A stretch of 64,000 bases of DNA from the NCBI GenBank assembly GCA_017514235.1, contig JAFWKK010000040.1, forward strand, positions 1 to 64,000. Reading direction: 5' to 3'. Positions 22,315 through 31,413 of the stretch are shown one piece after another. How positions within the stretch are numbered: the stretch's first letter is position 1; the number at the start of each line of letters is the position of its first letter. The stretch is from Kiritimatiellia bacterium. Lineage in GTDB: Bacteria > Verrucomicrobiota > Kiritimatiellia > RFP12 > UBA1067. The notes beneath the pieces are model-generated. The model was not told the origin of the DNA. It did no database searches and saw only the letters and a list, made by a program, of their open reading frames with translations. The position numbers and the translations under genes were made by a program.

Positions 22315-23811
22315 TTATCTGCAAAGTGTGTAGAGTACACCGGCGACGACAGCCGAGCCGATCACGCCGGATACGTTCGGCCCCATAGCCTGCATGAGGA
22401 CGTAGTTAGTCGGGTCTTCCGCAAGCGCGACCTTGTTTGAGACGCGCGCCGCCATCGGGACGGCGGACACGCCCGCAGACCCGATGAGCGGATTAATGCG
22501 GTTCTCCTTACGACAAAAGAGGTTCATTATCTTTGCCATGATGACGCCAGCCGCCGTGCCGACGCAGAACGCGCAGAGTCCGAGTGCGAGGATTGCGAGC
22601 GTCTGTCCGGAGAGGAACTTCTCGCAGGCGAGCTTCGACCCAACGGAAAGGCCAAGCATGATCGTCACGATGTTGATGAGGGCGTTCGACATGGTGTCGG
22701 CGATGCGCGAGACGGACGCACCGACTTCCCTTGCGAGATTTCCGAGCATGAGCGCGCCAATGAGCGGCACGGCGGACGGCAGAAGCAAGGCGCAGAGCAG
22801 AAGGACGATGAGCGGGAACGCGATCTTCTCTATCTTGGTCACGTTGCGCAGCTGCGGCATCCTGATAAGCCGCTCCTCCCTTGTCGTGAGCGCCTTCATT
22901 ATCGGCGGTTGGATGATCGGAACGAGAGCCATGTACGAATACGCAGCAACCGCTATTGCGCCCAAAAGGTCGGGTGCGAGACGCGAGGTGAGCCAGATTG
23001 CGGTCGGACCGTCCGCACCGCCTATGATGCCGATTGCCGAGGCTTCCTTCAACCCGAATCCAAGGTCTGTAAACAGCGAGCTCAGACCCAACGCCCCGAA
23101 GAGTGCGAAGAAGATCCCGAACTGCGCAGCGCCGCCGAGTAGCGCGGACTTGGGGTTGGCGATCAGCGGGCCGAAGTCCGTCATCGCACCCACGCCCATG
23201 AAGATCATTATCGGGAACACGCCAGTGTCGATGCCGAACTTGAAGAAGTAGTGGAGAAACCCGCCCGGCTCGACTATGCCGCCTTGCATGACGGGAATGC
23301 CAGATTCAAGGAACGATATGATGCCGCCGTGCATCATTGCCGGGGCGACGATGCCGGACAGCGGACAGTTAGCCAGAAGTCCGCCAAAACCGATGGGCAG
23401 CAGCAAAAGCGGCTCGAATCCCTTTACAATCGCAAGGTACATCAGCACAAGGCATATTGGAATCATTATCAGCTGCCCAACGCCGTATGGGATGCCGAAG
23501 AGCGTCTTCACCTCGTGCCCCTCGACGAATGCGCCTGTGTCGTCAAAATATCCGCCATGCCACGACCCGTCCTTGCCGTAGTAGCCGTGATCGTTAGCCG
23601 CCGTAGCTCCCGCTGAGGGTTTATGCGGACGCTCCGCCTCGTCCCAGTTCCCTGTTATGTAGGCGGGAGCCTCACGCTTCGCAAACCCCGCGAGTCCCGT
23701 ATCGCCTGAAAGGTCTGCGACCTTGCCGAGCGTTGTTTTCCAGTCGCCCTCGGCACTTGCGCCGAACGCACATACGGCAGCCAGAACAGCCACAAAAAGC
23801 CTAATCTTCAT
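22315..23811 (-). CDS. oadB: Sodium-translocating decarboxylase beta subunit with exported N-terminal extension
   Basis: 498 residues. From about residue 110 it matches OadB/GcdB/MmdB: '[20 protein letters not shown]', '[17 protein letters not shown]', '[20 protein letters not shown]' (with the Asp used for Na+ and proton movement) and '[20 protein letters not shown]'. The family couples decarboxylation of biotin-bound CO2 to Na+ export. Unusually, it starts with a signal peptide ([20 protein letters not shown]) and an extra hydrophilic stretch of about 90 residues that includes '[17 protein letters not shown]'. The carboxyltransferase alpha subunit is not in this window. Confidence 0.93.
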   Translation of the reverse strand: MKIRLFVAVLAAVCAFGASAEGDWKTTLGKVADLSGDTGLAGFAKREAPAYITGNWDEAERPHKPSAGATAANDHGYYGKDGSWHGGYFDDTGAFVEGHEVKTLFGIPYGVGQLIMIPICLVLMYLAIVKGFEPLLLLPIGFGGLLANCPLSGIVAPAMMHGGIISFLESGIPVMQGGIVEPGGFLHYFFKFGIDTGVFPIMIFMGVGAMTDFGPLIANPKSALLGGAAQFGIFFALFGALGLSSLFTDLGFGLKEASAIGIIGGADGPTAIWLTSRLAPDLLGAIAVAAYSYMALVPIIQPPIMKALTTREERLIRMPQLRNVTKIEKIAFPLIVLLLCALLLPSAVPLIGALMLGNLAREVGASVSRIADTMSNALINIVTIMLGLSVGSKLACEKFLSGQTLAILALGLCAFCVGTAAGVIMAKIMNLFCRKENRINPLIGSAGVSAVPMAARVSNKVALAEDPTNYVLMQAMGPNVSGVIGSAVVAGVLYTLCR

Positions 23812-23820
23812 GCATCCCCC

Positions 23821-24246
23821 TTAACTTACGAACGCCACCGTGTCGCCTGTCGCCACCTTGTCCATCACGGCCACTTTCAGCGACACCGTTCCCGCGCACG
23901 GGGCGGTAATCGGCGTTTCCATCTTCATGACGTCCATCACAAGTATTTCATCGCCCTTGGTTACGCTCTGCCCCTCCGACGCGGTCAACCGCAGCACGGT
24001 TCCCGGCACGGGTGCGGTAACTGCCTCGCCGGAGGTGGCGACTGTCGGCTGAACCGTCCCCGCCTTGGGCGTTTCCGGCATCGCCGCACGCGTCATCTTC
24101 TTGGGCTTGTCATCAGGGAGAATCGCCTCGAACCGCGACACGAACCGGCTTGACCAGTCAGAAACGAAAATCAGCACATAGAGGAACGCATAGACGATTC
24201 CCATGCCCGCGATCATCAACACGAGCCCCTGCCCCATCAACTCCAT
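23821..24246 (-). CDS. OadG-like membrane anchor fused to a biotin carrier domain
   Basis: 141 residues. The N-terminal membrane helix 'GLVLMIAGMGIVYAFLYVLI' is OadG/gamma-subunit-like. A Pro/Thr-rich linker leads to a biotinyl-lipoyl domain ending 'EILVMDVMKMETPITAPCAG', where the lysine of M-K-M is the biotin site; the usual EAMKM is DVMKM here. Such a fusion anchors the carboxybiotin carrier next to OadB. The start overlaps the previous stop by one base (TAATG), and oadB follows 9 nt later. Confidence 0.9.
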   Translation of the reverse strand: MELMGQGLVLMIAGMGIVYAFLYVLIFVSDWSSRFVSRFEAILPDDKPKKMTRAAMPETPKAGTVQPTVATSGEAVTAPVPGTVLRLTASEGQSVTKGDEILVMDVMKMETPITAPCAGTVSLKVAVMDKVATGDTVAFVS

Positions 24247-24590
24247 TATTCATCCTCCTTCTTCTTGCCGGACTTGCCACGACGGAAGCACTCGCGGAAC
24301 ATGCTCAGCAAAGCCCAGCCCGTGACACATTCTTCCTTTGCGGCACCATTTGCCGCAATGAGAGCCGCCTTTCTGTCCGACGGTGGCGTTGTGCGTCCAG
24401 TCATGCCGATGGCGAGCGTGACGGTTGCGGCTATCAGAGCAATGAGTATCGTAAGCCTCACCTTGAACGCCCGCCGCGAACGGCGGACCGAGAGCCGCAG
24501 TCTCTCGGAAAACGATTCCGGCAGGGATTTCCCCGCTACATAGTCCCTGGCCCATGCGGTCAGGACGCGGTCAACTTTCTCTTCTGTCAT
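24246..24590 (-). CDS. Small membrane protein in anti-sigma position
   Basis: 114 residues: a soluble N-terminal part ('VDRVLTAWARDYVAGKSLPE'), one membrane helix at about 45-62 ('LTILIALIAATVTLAIGM') and a basic tail. It overlaps the ECF sigma gene by 4 nt. Position, topology and size fit a membrane-bound anti-sigma factor, but no zinc-binding (H-x3-C-x2-C) motif is seen, so this is inference from context. Confidence 0.55.
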   Translation of the reverse strand: MTEEKVDRVLTAWARDYVAGKSLPESFSERLRLSVRRSRRAFKVRLTILIALIAATVTLAIGMTGRTTPPSDRKAALIAANGAAKEECVTGWALLSMFRECFRRGKSGKKKEDE

Positions 24591-25144
24591 GATTTCTCCT
24601 TTCCATGTCCGGGCAATAGTCCAACAAGCATTTCTCGTGCATTGTGCAGACGCGACTTGACGGTTCCAACCGGGATATCAAGCGCGGCGGCAATCTCCTC
24701 GACGGATTTGTCGGCGAAATAGCGCAGCACGACTACCTCCCGGAGCGGTTGCGAGAGCGCACGTATGGCGTTCGCAACCTCATCGTCGGCATTATGCGTT
24801 TCCGCCGCCGTGCCCGCGACCTGCTCCGGCAGGTCTTCCGCCGCCCCCATTGGGACTTCCTCTACGCGGCGGCGGCGATGGTTCATGCGGTGGAAGTTGA
24901 GCATGATCGCGTACAGCCAAGTGAAGAAGTTCCGGCTGGGGTCAAAGAGACGTATCTTCTTTACCGCCTGGTCGAATGTGCGGAAGACAAGTTCCTCGGC
25001 GTCTTGGTCGTTGGCGCAAAGCAAGACGGCGGCCGCATAAAGGCGGTTGCCGTATTCGGCAACCAGCCTTTCCGCTCCGCGTTCCTTGTCTTTTCGTATC
25101 TCTTGCCAGACTTCCATCTTTGTTTGGGCCTTCGCGTTCACCAT
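24587..25144 (-). CDS. ECF-type RNA polymerase sigma factor
   Basis: 185 residues from ATG 25144, chosen because AAGGTG lies about 10 nt upstream; a GTG at 25156 is possible. Region 2 is 'AERLVAEYGNRLYAAAVLLC' with 'DAEELVFRTFDQAVKKIRLF' and 'FFTWLYAIMLNFHRMNHRRR' (core binding and -10 recognition). Region 4 is 'ALSQPLREVVVLRYFADKSV' with 'EEIAAALDIPVGTVKSRLHN' (-35 HTH). It heads the operon with a possible anti-sigma factor and the Na+ pump, so it may control its own operon in response to ion or energy state. Confidence 0.9.
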   Translation of the reverse strand: MVNAKAQTKMEVWQEIRKDKERGAERLVAEYGNRLYAAAVLLCANDQDAEELVFRTFDQAVKKIRLFDPSRNFFTWLYAIMLNFHRMNHRRRRVEEVPMGAAEDLPEQVAGTAAETHNADDEVANAIRALSQPLREVVVLRYFADKSVEEIAAALDIPVGTVKSRLHNAREMLVGLLPGHGKEKS

Positions 25145-25507
25145 TCGCGCAGACACCTTACACAGTAATATGCACTTCTTCCCTCAAAAGGTTCACTCGA
25201 ATCTTCTTTTGTTGATTCTACCATTTCTCGCTTTCAAAGTGAACGAAAGAGGCACACTTCCGAGAATAGCACTGATTCCGTCAACCACCGCAACCCTTTC
25301 AAAGTGACTCGCCGGCAAGAAAAATCTACCAGAGGCTCTCCGATGGTCGCAAATAAGTATATGCAGGGACGCGGATTCCCGCCCCAGATTGATGCAACCA
25401 TCTGATGCCTCAGCTTCGGAAAGAATACGCCCGCGTGAACGCACCCTCAAGCACGGAATGTGCCTGTCGCCGATGGCGAATTATTGCTCCGGCAATCAAA
25501 TATATTG

Positions 25508-25573
25508 AGCCACGGAATATACAGAATTACACGGACGGCTTGATTTCCGTGTAGTTCCGTGCTTTCCGTGGCT
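25508..25573. repeat. 28-bp inverted repeat of TTCCGTG units
   Basis: Left arm 25508-25535 (AGCCACGGAA ... ACACGGA) pairs with right arm 25546-25573 (TCCGTGTAG ... TTCCGTGGCT) around a 10-nt centre. The outer 10 bp and inner 7 bp are perfect. It is a gene-less analogue of the CTCTGCG repeats around the GxxExxY genes, built of a different short unit. Confidence 0.65.
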
Positions 25574-25944
25574 AAGATAAATCAACATATTTCGTTGCCG
25601 TATCTATAAGACCGGTGATTACCTTGGCCATGCCGTTTCTCCGGCGGGCAATCAACCGCTTCAAGAATATGTCGCGCTTTACTTGCACATTGCTCCTTAT
25701 ATAGGGATACAAACTGCGCTCGGGCGCAAAATTTCTCCCTTGAACGCCACATATTGTACCACAAGAGCGGTTGCCAGGTCAATCGCAAGCGAAAAAAGTT
25801 TGCGCCCTTACGCACAGAATTTCCCATAAAGTGGCCACAAAGAGTCTGCCTTTGCGGGATTTCTTTGAATTTTCGCCGCTTCTGAATTCGTCCGCAAGTT
25901 AACACACTTCCGAAAACACCAGTAAAACAGGGGACAAAATCGAT

Positions 25945-25961
25945 CCCTCAAGAATTGAGGG
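25945..25961 (-). terminator. Probable terminator of the tRNA-Pro gene
   Basis: On the minus strand CCCTCA-ATTCT-TGAGGG is followed by ATCGATTTTG, 25 nt after the tRNA 3' end. The stem is short and the T-tract weak. Confidence 0.45.
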
Positions 25962-25986
25962 GTTCAGATTTCACTACCCATTCAGA

Positions 25987-26063
<77 letters not shown>

Positions 26064-26138
26064 TCAAACAGTTGCGTATTATATACGATTTACCGCCCGT
26101 TTGGCAATGCCCCCCTCTCGCGAACCAGGATGGCTTGG

Positions 26139-27374
26139 TCAGGCATAGCGCGACAGGTGCTTCGCCAGCAGGGCCGAAAGCCGTGTCTCGAGCCATGGCG
26201 TCACCTTCCAGTAGTCGCGCAAGGCCAGGTACTCTCCGACTGGCGCGGCTTGCCCGGGCTTGACGCCGTATTCGCACTTTAGCATGATGTTCCGTGCCGT
26301 CGCCTCGCCGTCGACGAACTCCACCACGCGCGTCCGAAAGCCGAGTACCCGCATGATCATTGCCCTGAACGAGTCAGTTAGTATGTCGCAAAGACGTTCG
26401 CGAAGTATCGGCTGACGCAGGAGCCCCGCGAAGTCCCCAGCGCCGCACCCCCCGGACAGCGCCTCTTGCAGCTCGTGTTGGCAGCAGGGGGCCGCGAGGA
26501 CGTACCGTGCCTTCCATTCGACACCTTTGGCGAGCGCCTCGTCAGTGGCCGTGTCGCAGGCGTGGAGCGAGATCACCATGTCTACGCGCTCGCCGTCCGT
26601 GACGTCCGCAAGCCCGACGTCAGCGAGGTCGGCTTCGACGAACGTCACCTGCTTGTCGACGTCGAGCTGTGAGGCGATATTCCGTGCAGCCGCCACCACG
26701 TCGGCGCGGCGGTCGATCCCCACGATCCGAACAGATGGCATCTTGCGCACCTGGACGAGGTAATGGTAGAGCGCGACGGTTAGATACGCCTTGCCGCAAC
26801 CGCAGTCCACGACGGTGAACGTACGGCCGTGATCCGCCTCTGCGTCGCCCAAGAGTTCACCGACGGCCTTCAGGAACTCGTTGACCTGGTCGTACTTGCC
26901 TCTCATCGAAGCCCGGATCTTGCCGTCGCCGTCCGCCAGGCCAGTCGCCCGGAGCAGGGCCGTCGCGTCGAAGCTGGTCAGCGGAGTGCGCTTGATCCGG
27001 TCGTGCGGCATGGCGACAGCCTCTCGCTCCATCTCTGCGGAACGCGACACGAGGACATGGCCTTTCTTCGTCACGCGGACGTGCAGGTCGCCGCGCGCGG
27101 TGATGAGGTGCAGGTCCCTTGCGCCTTTCTGGTCCAGGATCTCCTCTAGCCCCGCTGTAACGTCGCGTGCGTCGAGGTTCTTGACTTGGACGTGTCCGTC
27201 GTCCGTCATCTCCGCCTGAATCTTCCGCTCTTCGCCGATTACGACCGGGCGTAGCGAAATCCGGAACGTCCGTCCGTTCCGCCGAACGGACTGGACTATC
27301 TTGACGAACCCGTCGCCCATGACGCGGGCGCGGATCTCGTCCTTCAGCACAGGCTCAAGTTCGAATTTCTCCAT
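26139..27374 (-). CDS. METTL25/RRNAD1-like SAM-dependent methyltransferase
   Basis: 411 residues from ATG 27374, the first ATG after a minus-strand TATAAT 7 nt upstream; longer frames run antisense through truA. Residues 1-130 form an N-terminal domain with repeats of basic and beta-strand character. The catalytic domain has motif I '[20 protein letters not shown]' (D190-x-G-C-G-K), an acidic '[15 protein letters not shown]' (second SAM loop) and '[19 protein letters not shown]', the A-P-C-C-Q motif of the Methyltransf_32 family. Eukaryotic relatives are METTL25/RRNAD1; the bacterial substrate is unknown, with RNA or ribosomal protein plausible given the divergent truA. Confidence 0.85.
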   Translation of the reverse strand: MEKFELEPVLKDEIRARVMGDGFVKIVQSVRRNGRTFRISLRPVVIGEERKIQAEMTDDGHVQVKNLDARDVTAGLEEILDQKGARDLHLITARGDLHVRVTKKGHVLVSRSAEMEREAVAMPHDRIKRTPLTSFDATALLRATGLADGDGKIRASMRGKYDQVNEFLKAVGELLGDAEADHGRTFTVVDCGCGKAYLTVALYHYLVQVRKMPSVRIVGIDRRADVVAAARNIASQLDVDKQVTFVEADLADVGLADVTDGERVDMVISLHACDTATDEALAKGVEWKARYVLAAPCCQHELQEALSGGCGAGDFAGLLRQPILRERLCDILTDSFRAMIMRVLGFRTRVVEFVDGEATARNIMLKCEYGVKPGQAAPVGEYLALRDYWKVTPWLETRLSALLAKHLSRYA

Positions 27375-27381
27375 GCCGCGT

Positions 27382-27413
27382 ATTATATCATCTTCCGCAT
27401 TTTTTGGTATAAT
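27382..27413. promoter_or_regulatory. Divergent leaderless promoters for the methyltransferase and truA
   Basis: The minus-strand TGATATAAT has its -10 hexamer at 27387-27382, 7 nt from ATG 27374. The plus-strand TGGTATAAT has its hexamer at 27408-27413, 9 nt from ATG 27423. The two cores are 20 bp apart, so polymerases would compete and expression of the pair is likely balanced. Confidence 0.65.
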
Positions 27414-27422
27414 CCCGCTTCC

Positions 27423-28196
27423 ATGGATGCGGATTCTAGGGCGCAAGCGGCGGACGGGCGGAAATACCGCGTCGTCATCGCCTATGACGGCACGGGCTAC
27501 TCGGGCTGGCAGTTCCAGTCCAACGCGGTCGGCATCCAGCAGGTCGTCGAGGAGGCTCTCGCCTGGCTGGAGGGCGCCCCGGTGCGCGTGTTCGGCTCGT
27601 CGAGGACCGACGCCGGCGTGCATGCCCGTGGTTTTGTCGCGCACTTCCGCCTGACCAAGCCCATTCCGCCGAAGAACCTGGTCCGTGCGATGAACGCGCG
27701 GCTGCCGGACGCTATACGGGTTATGCGCGCGGCGTATGCGAGGGACGGTTTTGACGCCCGGCTGTCGGCGAAGGGGAAGGAGTACCGGTACCAGCTTTAC
27801 CAGGCGGACATCTTGCCGCCCCATCTCGCCCCGTACTGGACGTTCTGTCACCGTCCGCTTGACCTGGAGGCCATGCGGAAGGCGGCTGCGCATTTCGTCG
27901 GGCGTCACGACTTCGTGGCGTTCGCGGCGAACCCGAACCGCGAGCTGGAGTCGACGGTAAGGAGGATATTCTCGTTCGAGATCCGGCGGACGGGACCCAG
28001 GTACGTATTCGTCGTCCGCGGCGACGGCTTCCTTTACAAGCAGGTGCGCTCCATGGTCGGCTTTCTCATTGCCGTCGGCAAGGGGCGCGAGGCGCCGACC
28101 GCAGTCCGTTCGCTCCTGCGCGGGAAGGCGCCGCGCACGGCGCGGGTCGAGACCGCACCCGCGCGCGGGCTCTTCCTGTGGAAGGTTTTCTACTGA
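27423..28196 (+). CDS. truA: tRNA pseudouridine(38-40) synthase
   Basis: 257 residues. It matches TruA: 'YRVVIAYDGTGYSGWQFQSN', the catalytic-Asp motif 'VFGSSRTDAGVHARGFVAHF', 'GKEYRYQLYQADILPPHLAP', 'FVGRHDFVAFAANPNRELES' and 'FLYKQVRSMVGFLIAVGKG'. TruA converts U38-U40 in tRNA anticodon arms to pseudouridine. A 12-residue N-terminal tail precedes the normal start of the family, but no other ATG fits the promoter. Length is typical. It is followed by the TPR operon, which has its own promoter. Confidence 0.95.
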   Translation: MDADSRAQAADGRKYRVVIAYDGTGYSGWQFQSNAVGIQQVVEEALAWLEGAPVRVFGSSRTDAGVHARGFVAHFRLTKPIPPKNLVRAMNARLPDAIRVMRAAYARDGFDARLSAKGKEYRYQLYQADILPPHLAPYWTFCHRPLDLEAMRKAAAHFVGRHDFVAFAANPNRELESTVRRIFSFEIRRTGPRYVFVVRGDGFLYKQVRSMVGFLIAVGKGREAPTAVRSLLRGKAPRTARVETAPARGLFLWKVFY

Positions 28197-28229
28197 GCCC
28201 GCCGGGTTGCATCCGTGCGGCGGATTTAG

Positions 28230-28235
28230 TATAAT
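28230..28235 (+). promoter_or_regulatory. -10 box of the TPR-ExbBD operon
   Basis: TATAAT with 10 nt to ATG 28246 and no ribosome binding site. Unlike the others it is preceded by TAG rather than TGn, and I see no clear -35. Confidence 0.55.
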
Positions 28236-28245
28236 TCACATCACC

Positions 28246-31200
28246 ATGAGGCAGATGCTAACAGTCCTTTTAGTTCTCGCGGCCGTGTCGTCGGTACGCG
28301 TCTCCGCCGAGGAGGCGGCGTCCGCCGGCCTGCCCAAGGAGAACCCCGAGCTCGAAGCCGAGATGAGTTACATCGAGGCGCTCGTCAACAACGCGTATCC
28401 CGACATTGCGGCTCCGGTCATCGAGGAGACGAAGAAGAAGTGGCCGGAGTCCGAGGCGCGGCTGTTCGCGCTCGAGATACGCAGCCTGCTGGCGCTCGGC
28501 AAGTTCGACGAGGCCGAGAAGAAGATCGCGTCGCTCCCCGACAGGAAGTCCACGAAGTACTGGGCGGCGCGCCTTGAGGTGGCGAACAACTACTTCGCCC
28601 GCGGGCAGAAGGCGGAGTGCATGAAGATATACGGCGAGTTCTTCAAGGTGTTCCCGAAGCCGCCTGCCGACATCCGCGCGTTCTACATGAACGCCTGCTA
28701 CATGTACGGGCAGCTGCTTGCGCAGGACAACCAGTACGAGAAGGCCATTCCCCGCTACGAGTCGCTTCTCTCCCAGCTCACGGAAGGCGACAACGACTGG
28801 TGCTCACTCGCGTGCGAGACGGTGAACCTCTACATGAAGGTCGCCGAGGGGCTTGACCCCGCCAAGGCCGGCAAGCAGCGCGCGGCAAAGCTCGCTGCCG
28901 CCGAGAAGATAGTGGACAAGCTTCTCTGGCTCAACGAGAAGCAGCCGCTTTACTTTGGGCGCGGCGTCTCCATGAAGGCCCACATCGCGCACATGAGGGG
29001 CAACGTCGCGAGGGCTGCCGAGATCATCGACGAGTACAAGCCGCAGCTGCAGGAGATTCACGACCAGATCGTGGCGGCCGTGGAATCCGACCCGGCGAAC
29101 GCCGGTCTTCTGAGGGAGTCTCCGCTTCCGGAGTGCATGTACCTGCAGGCCAAGATGCAGTGGGACGAGGCGAAGGCCGAGTCGAAGAAGGCAAAGCGCG
29201 ACGACGACAAGATAAAGGATCTCATGTTCGGGCCGAAGGGCAAGAACGGAAAGCGCGTCGGCGCGAAGGGCGCCTACAACATGGCGGTCAACGTGTTCCT
29301 CAACTACGAGACGAACGCGTGGGCGCCGGCCGCCGGCGACCTCTCGGAGGAGATAAAGGCGTTCGCGGAGAAGCAGTATAACGCGAAGATCAAGACCAAG
29401 GTGACGCCAGAGCAGATTGCGAAGGTCCGTGCCGCGCAGTTCAAGGAGGCGAACGAGAAGTTCGCGGCCGGCGACTACGCCGGTGCGGTTGAGGCGTACC
29501 TGGCGGTGCTAGCAAGGTATCCCGAGGTGCAAGAGTCCATCGCTGCGGTGGAGAGGGTGGCGTCCGCGCTCGTTGATCTTTCGATAGAGGCGAAGAACGC
29601 CAAGAACGAGGCGAAGTCGGCGGATTGCAGGCTTGACGCGGACGCGGTGGAGGGCTACCTCGCCGAGCGCTTTGCGGGCGCAAAGCAGAAGCTGCTGATG
29701 ACTTCGGCCGGCGACGCGGTGGTCAGGCTCGCGAAGAAGGAGATCGACTACAAGAACGAGGCGGCGGCGGACAGGCTGTACATGATGTTCCTTGACAACT
29801 ACCGCAGCCACAGCATGGCTCCGAACGTGGCCGCCGCCAGGGCATCCGAGCTGCAGAAGGCCGAGAGATACGAGGATGCCGCGCGGTACTGGGGCGTCAT
29901 TGCGACCGTATACACGAACTCGTCCTCTTACGCGGCGGCGCTCCTGCAGCTGAGCGTCTGCAGCGGCAAGCTCGGCGACAGCGCTGGCGAGATCGAGTAC
30001 ATGACGAAGTACCTCGACGCGGAGACGGTTCCGGTTAGAAGGCTTCAGGCGCAGTTCAAGCTGGCGCAGATGTACCAGCGCAACGGGCTTGAGACGCTTG
30101 CCTCCGCCTCGACGAACGAAGCTCCTGAGGCGGTGGAGGCCGCGGAGCGTCAGGGAACGGCCCAGATTGTCCGCGCCGTCAAGACGTTCGCCGGCTTCAC
30201 TGCGGCGGCAGACGCCGCGCTCAAGGACCCGACGACCAGCAAGGAGGACGCCGGGAAGTACCGCGAGCTGCGCGAGGCGGCGCTCTTCATGGTCGGCGAG
30301 TGCTGGAGCCACATGAGCCGGCCGGAGAAGAACCTGCCGGCGTACCGCAAGCGCGCAGCCGACAGCTACGAGGCGTATCTCAAGGAATATCCGGAAGGGC
30401 AGTATGCCAAGGGCGCCTACGTGAAGCTCGGCACGATCTACACGGCGCTCAACGACATGGCGAAGTCGAAAGACGCGCTCGATCGCCTGTCCAAGACTTT
30501 CCCCGACTCCGACGAGGCGAAGAACGCGAAGCCTCGCCTTGCCAAGAGCCTCATGGAGATGGGGCTCAAGAAGGAGGGTGCCGACATCTACGCCGAGATG
30601 TTGCGTACGGACGGCGCCTACAAGCCCGCCCAGTTCCTGAACGCCGGCGAGGCTCTCATAGAGGCGAAGGACTGGGACCTGGCGAACCAGGCGTTCGAGA
30701 AGACGATCCGCATGGCCGGCACGAACACGCCTGTGACGGTGGCGCGCGCTCGGCTGGGCCAGGCGAAGTGCGCATGGCGGCAGGGCCTGCTTGCGGAAGC
30801 CCGCGAGTCGCTTGACCGGTTCCTGGGCGACCCGAAGATGTCGAAGATGGCCATTGCGGCTGACGCGAACTTCATGCTTGTCGAGGTTGCCTCGGAGCAG
30901 GGCCGCACGGAGAAGGACGCTGCGATGCGCGGCAAGTACTTCGGCGCGGCGATCGGCGCGCTGAAGAAGGTCCGCCAGTACTGGGCCAAGAAGCCGCTCT
31001 GGGAGCAGAACCAGCTCGACTTGCTCTCCGGCGACGTGCTGGTGCGGCGCATGAAGGCCGAGGAAGCGATGGGCCTGAAGGAAGAGGCGAAGGAGACGTG
31101 CGGCCGCGCGGCCTCGACGTTCCAGGTGTTCCTGCAGGCGCACGGCGCCGACGCGGAGCATCCTATCGACAAGATGGATCCGGGCGACGTCGCCAACCTG

Positions 31201-31380
31201 GAGCGCGCGTACTCCACGATGATCCCGCTCTTTTCCCAGCTGGGCGCCGAGCAGGCCGACCGCGTGATGAAGTACGGGAAGGAGTATCTCGAACTGTTCC
31301 CGAACGGAAAGTCCAGGACCGAGATCGAGAACTGCATGAACCAGGCGAAGGCCGACCTGCCGGCGAATTCCGCGAACTGA
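28246..31380 (+). CDS. Giant exported TPR protein
   Basis: 1044 residues from ATG 28246 with a signal peptide (MRQMLTVLLVLAAVSSVRVS, then AEEAA). The remainder is almost wholly helical, with many TPR-like repeats: 'ALEIRSLLALGKFDEAEKKI', 'AAVEAYLAVLARYPEVQ'-type units, 'RYEDAARYWGVIATVY', 'DSYEAYLKEYPEGQYAKGAY' and 'LDRLSKTFPDSDEAKNAK'. The 'YP(E/D)' and 'FPDS' helix ends resemble those of YbgF/CpoB and BamD, which work with Tol-Pal or Bam complexes. As the first gene of the ExbB-ExbD operon it probably provides a large periplasmic scaffold. It contains no catalytic motif. Confidence 0.85.
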   Translation: MRQMLTVLLVLAAVSSVRVSAEEAASAGLPKENPELEAEMSYIEALVNNAYPDIAAPVIEETKKKWPESEARLFALEIRSLLALGKFDEAEKKIASLPDRKSTKYWAARLEVANNYFARGQKAECMKIYGEFFKVFPKPPADIRAFYMNACYMYGQLLAQDNQYEKAIPRYESLLSQLTEGDNDWCSLACETVNLYMKVAEGLDPAKAGKQRAAKLAAAEKIVDKLLWLNEKQPLYFGRGVSMKAHIAHMRGNVARAAEIIDEYKPQLQEIHDQIVAAVESDPANAGLLRESPLPECMYLQAKMQWDEAKAESKKAKRDDDKIKDLMFGPKGKNGKRVGAKGAYNMAVNVFLNYETNAWAPAAGDLSEEIKAFAEKQYNAKIKTKVTPEQIAKVRAAQFKEANEKFAAGDYAGAVEAYLAVLARYPEVQESIAAVERVASALVDLSIEAKNAKNEAKSADCRLDADAVEGYLAERFAGAKQKLLMTSAGDAVVRLAKKEIDYKNEAAADRLYMMFLDNYRSHSMAPNVAAARASELQKAERYEDAARYWGVIATVYTNSSSYAAALLQLSVCSGKLGDSAGEIEYMTKYLDAETVPVRRLQAQFKLAQMYQRNGLETLASASTNEAPEAVEAAERQGTAQIVRAVKTFAGFTAAADAALKDPTTSKEDAGKYRELREAALFMVGECWSHMSRPEKNLPAYRKRAADSYEAYLKEYPEGQYAKGAYVKLGTIYTALNDMAKSKDALDRLSKTFPDSDEAKNAKPRLAKSLMEMGLKKEGADIYAEMLRTDGAYKPAQFLNAGEALIEAKDWDLANQAFEKTIRMAGTNTPVTVARARLGQAKCAWRQGLLAEARESLDRFLGDPKMSKMAIAADANFMLVEVASEQGRTEKDAAMRGKYFGAAIGALKKVRQYWAKKPLWEQNQLDLLSGDVLVRRMKAEEAMGLKEEAKETCGRAASTFQVFLQAHGADAEHPIDKMDPGDVANLERAYSTMIPLFSQLGAEQADRVMKYGKEYLELFPNGKSRTEIENCMNQAKADLPANSAN

Positions 31381-31413
31381 CGGCCTGAAGTGAATTTCAA
31401 GGAGTAACGAAAG

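Larger units (their letters stand above)
25145..25986. other. 840-bp gene-poor region
   Basis: I find no convincing gene. It contains upstream sequence of the sigma operon, a 28-bp inverted repeat at 25508-25573, and a hairpin next to the tRNA at 25945-25961. Its base composition is AT-richer than its flanks. A 107-codon minus-strand frame at 25582-25905 has no family features and an odd composition. Confidence 0.5.

Noticed and set aside
25582-25905. 107-codon minus-strand ORF in the gene-poor region
   Set aside because: No recognisable family, no ribosome binding site, and a Cys/Arg/Lys-rich composition unlike neighbouring genes.
27375-27908. Upstream extension of the methyltransferase frame
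   Set aside because: The extra 178 codons run antisense through truA. The promoter and first good ATG place the start at 27374.
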